From contig NZ_CP010835.1 in the NCBI RefSeq assembly GCF_001577775.1, positions 1,054,001-1,118,000 on the forward strand: a stretch of DNA of 64,000 nucleotides, written 5' to 3'. Below are positions 63,939-64,000 of the stretch, one piece after another (the first letter of the stretch is position 1; every line of letters begins with the position of its first letter). Both the position numbers and the translations under genes were made by a program. The notes under the pieces were generated by a model that was not told the origin of the DNA, searched no databases, and saw nothing but the letters and a program-made list of their open reading frames with translations. This DNA comes from Pyrococcus kukulkanii (GTDB lineage Archaea > Methanobacteriota_B > Thermococci > Thermococcales > Thermococcaceae).

Positions 63939-64000
63939 TCATGATTCTGGAACCCCCTCCTTGAACCACCTAGTCATGTTGTTAATGGCGCTGACAGCTT
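63939..64000 (-). CDS. C-terminal end of a gene running off the window
   Basis: The minus strand is open from the window edge to TGA at 63939-63941 and encodes AVSAINNMTRWFKEGVPES as the last residues. Too short to identify. It would be upstream of the winged-helix gene on the same strand. Confidence 0.4.
   Translation of the reverse strand, partial: AVSAINNMTRWFKEGVPES

Noticed and set aside
1-64000. CRISPR arrays and intact insertion sequences
   Set aside because: No regularly spaced direct repeats, no complete transposase and no terminal inverted repeats with target duplications were seen.

Overview
The window looks like chromosomal DNA of a hyperthermophilic euryarchaeon of the order Thermococcales, most probably a Pyrococcus. 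Reasons: archaeal informational genes (aIF2-alpha, Nop10, PDCD5-like protein, Pus10, Taw3, HerA-Mre11-Rad50-NurA), a form III RuBisCO, archaeal TATA boxes about 26 nt before many start codons (several messages appear leaderless), GGTGA/GGAGG ribosome binding sites, and AT-rich gaps in which structured RNAs stand out by high GC. All identifications come from reading translations and motifs by eye; no database search was run.

Layout. 1-9.5 kb: end of a CARDB-type surface protein, a decayed gap, RNase J, two metal transporters (CDF and ZIP families), an acetamidase-like enzyme, Taw3 and isoleucyl-tRNA synthetase. 9.5-14.5 kb: an accessory stretch with a frameshifted SF2 helicase, a membrane protein, a broken archaeal ATPase behind a 37-bp palindrome, and an RHH/MazF-like toxin-antitoxin pair. 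14.8-20 kb: small membrane/regulator genes, PDCD5, DUF371, an intact archaeal ATPase with a palindrome over its start, a C/D box sRNA, and an AT-rich two-gene unit made of a 13-fold GX3 repeat protein and an unknown partner. 20-24.4 kb: UbiD-like decarboxylase, Pus10, and the aIF2-alpha/Nop10/PAC2 operon. 24.3-37.8 kb: mixed core and accessory DNA with several pseudogenes (ATPase/DUF4143, nuclease-like gene, HicB relic, PIN toxin, DUF559-like endonuclease), a secreted two-gene module, PanB, VapBC and HEPN-MNT pairs, an EamA transporter and Mrp/NBP35.

37.8-48.2 kb: Sir2 deacylase followed by an Mrp/Mnh-type Na+/H+ antiporter operon (E-F-G-D/E-B-C-D, the last gene frameshifted). Then, on the minus strand, comes a tight cluster of HAD hydrolase, CTP-dependent lipid kinase-like protein, MfnA/aspartate decarboxylase, radical SAM protein, SLC41/MgtE-like transporter and form III RuBisCO. 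48.2-56.6 kb: a DUF131 protein and CPA-type antiporter, then the DNA-end resection operon HerA-Mre11-Rad50-NurA. 56.7-64 kb: tRNA-Gly(CCC), a GC-rich candidate structured RNA, a DUF2079 membrane protein, an RlmD/RumA-type m5U methyltransferase, a hotdog thioesterase, a three-gene unit (DUF2240, methyltransferase, helical protein), HflX, and a PiT phosphate transporter with a palindrome over its promoter next to a small winged-helix protein.

How genes work together: PanB and the aspartate decarboxylase-like enzyme would both feed coenzyme A synthesis. Taw3, IleRS, Pus10, Nop10, the m5U methyltransferase and the C/D sRNA belong to RNA maturation and decoding. HerA, Mre11, Rad50 and NurA form one machine. 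The notable general feature is the number of single-base frameshifts (helicase, two ATPases, MazF-like, PIN, MnhD, relics). They are either real decay concentrated in accessory genes or, for some homopolymer cases, sequencing errors.
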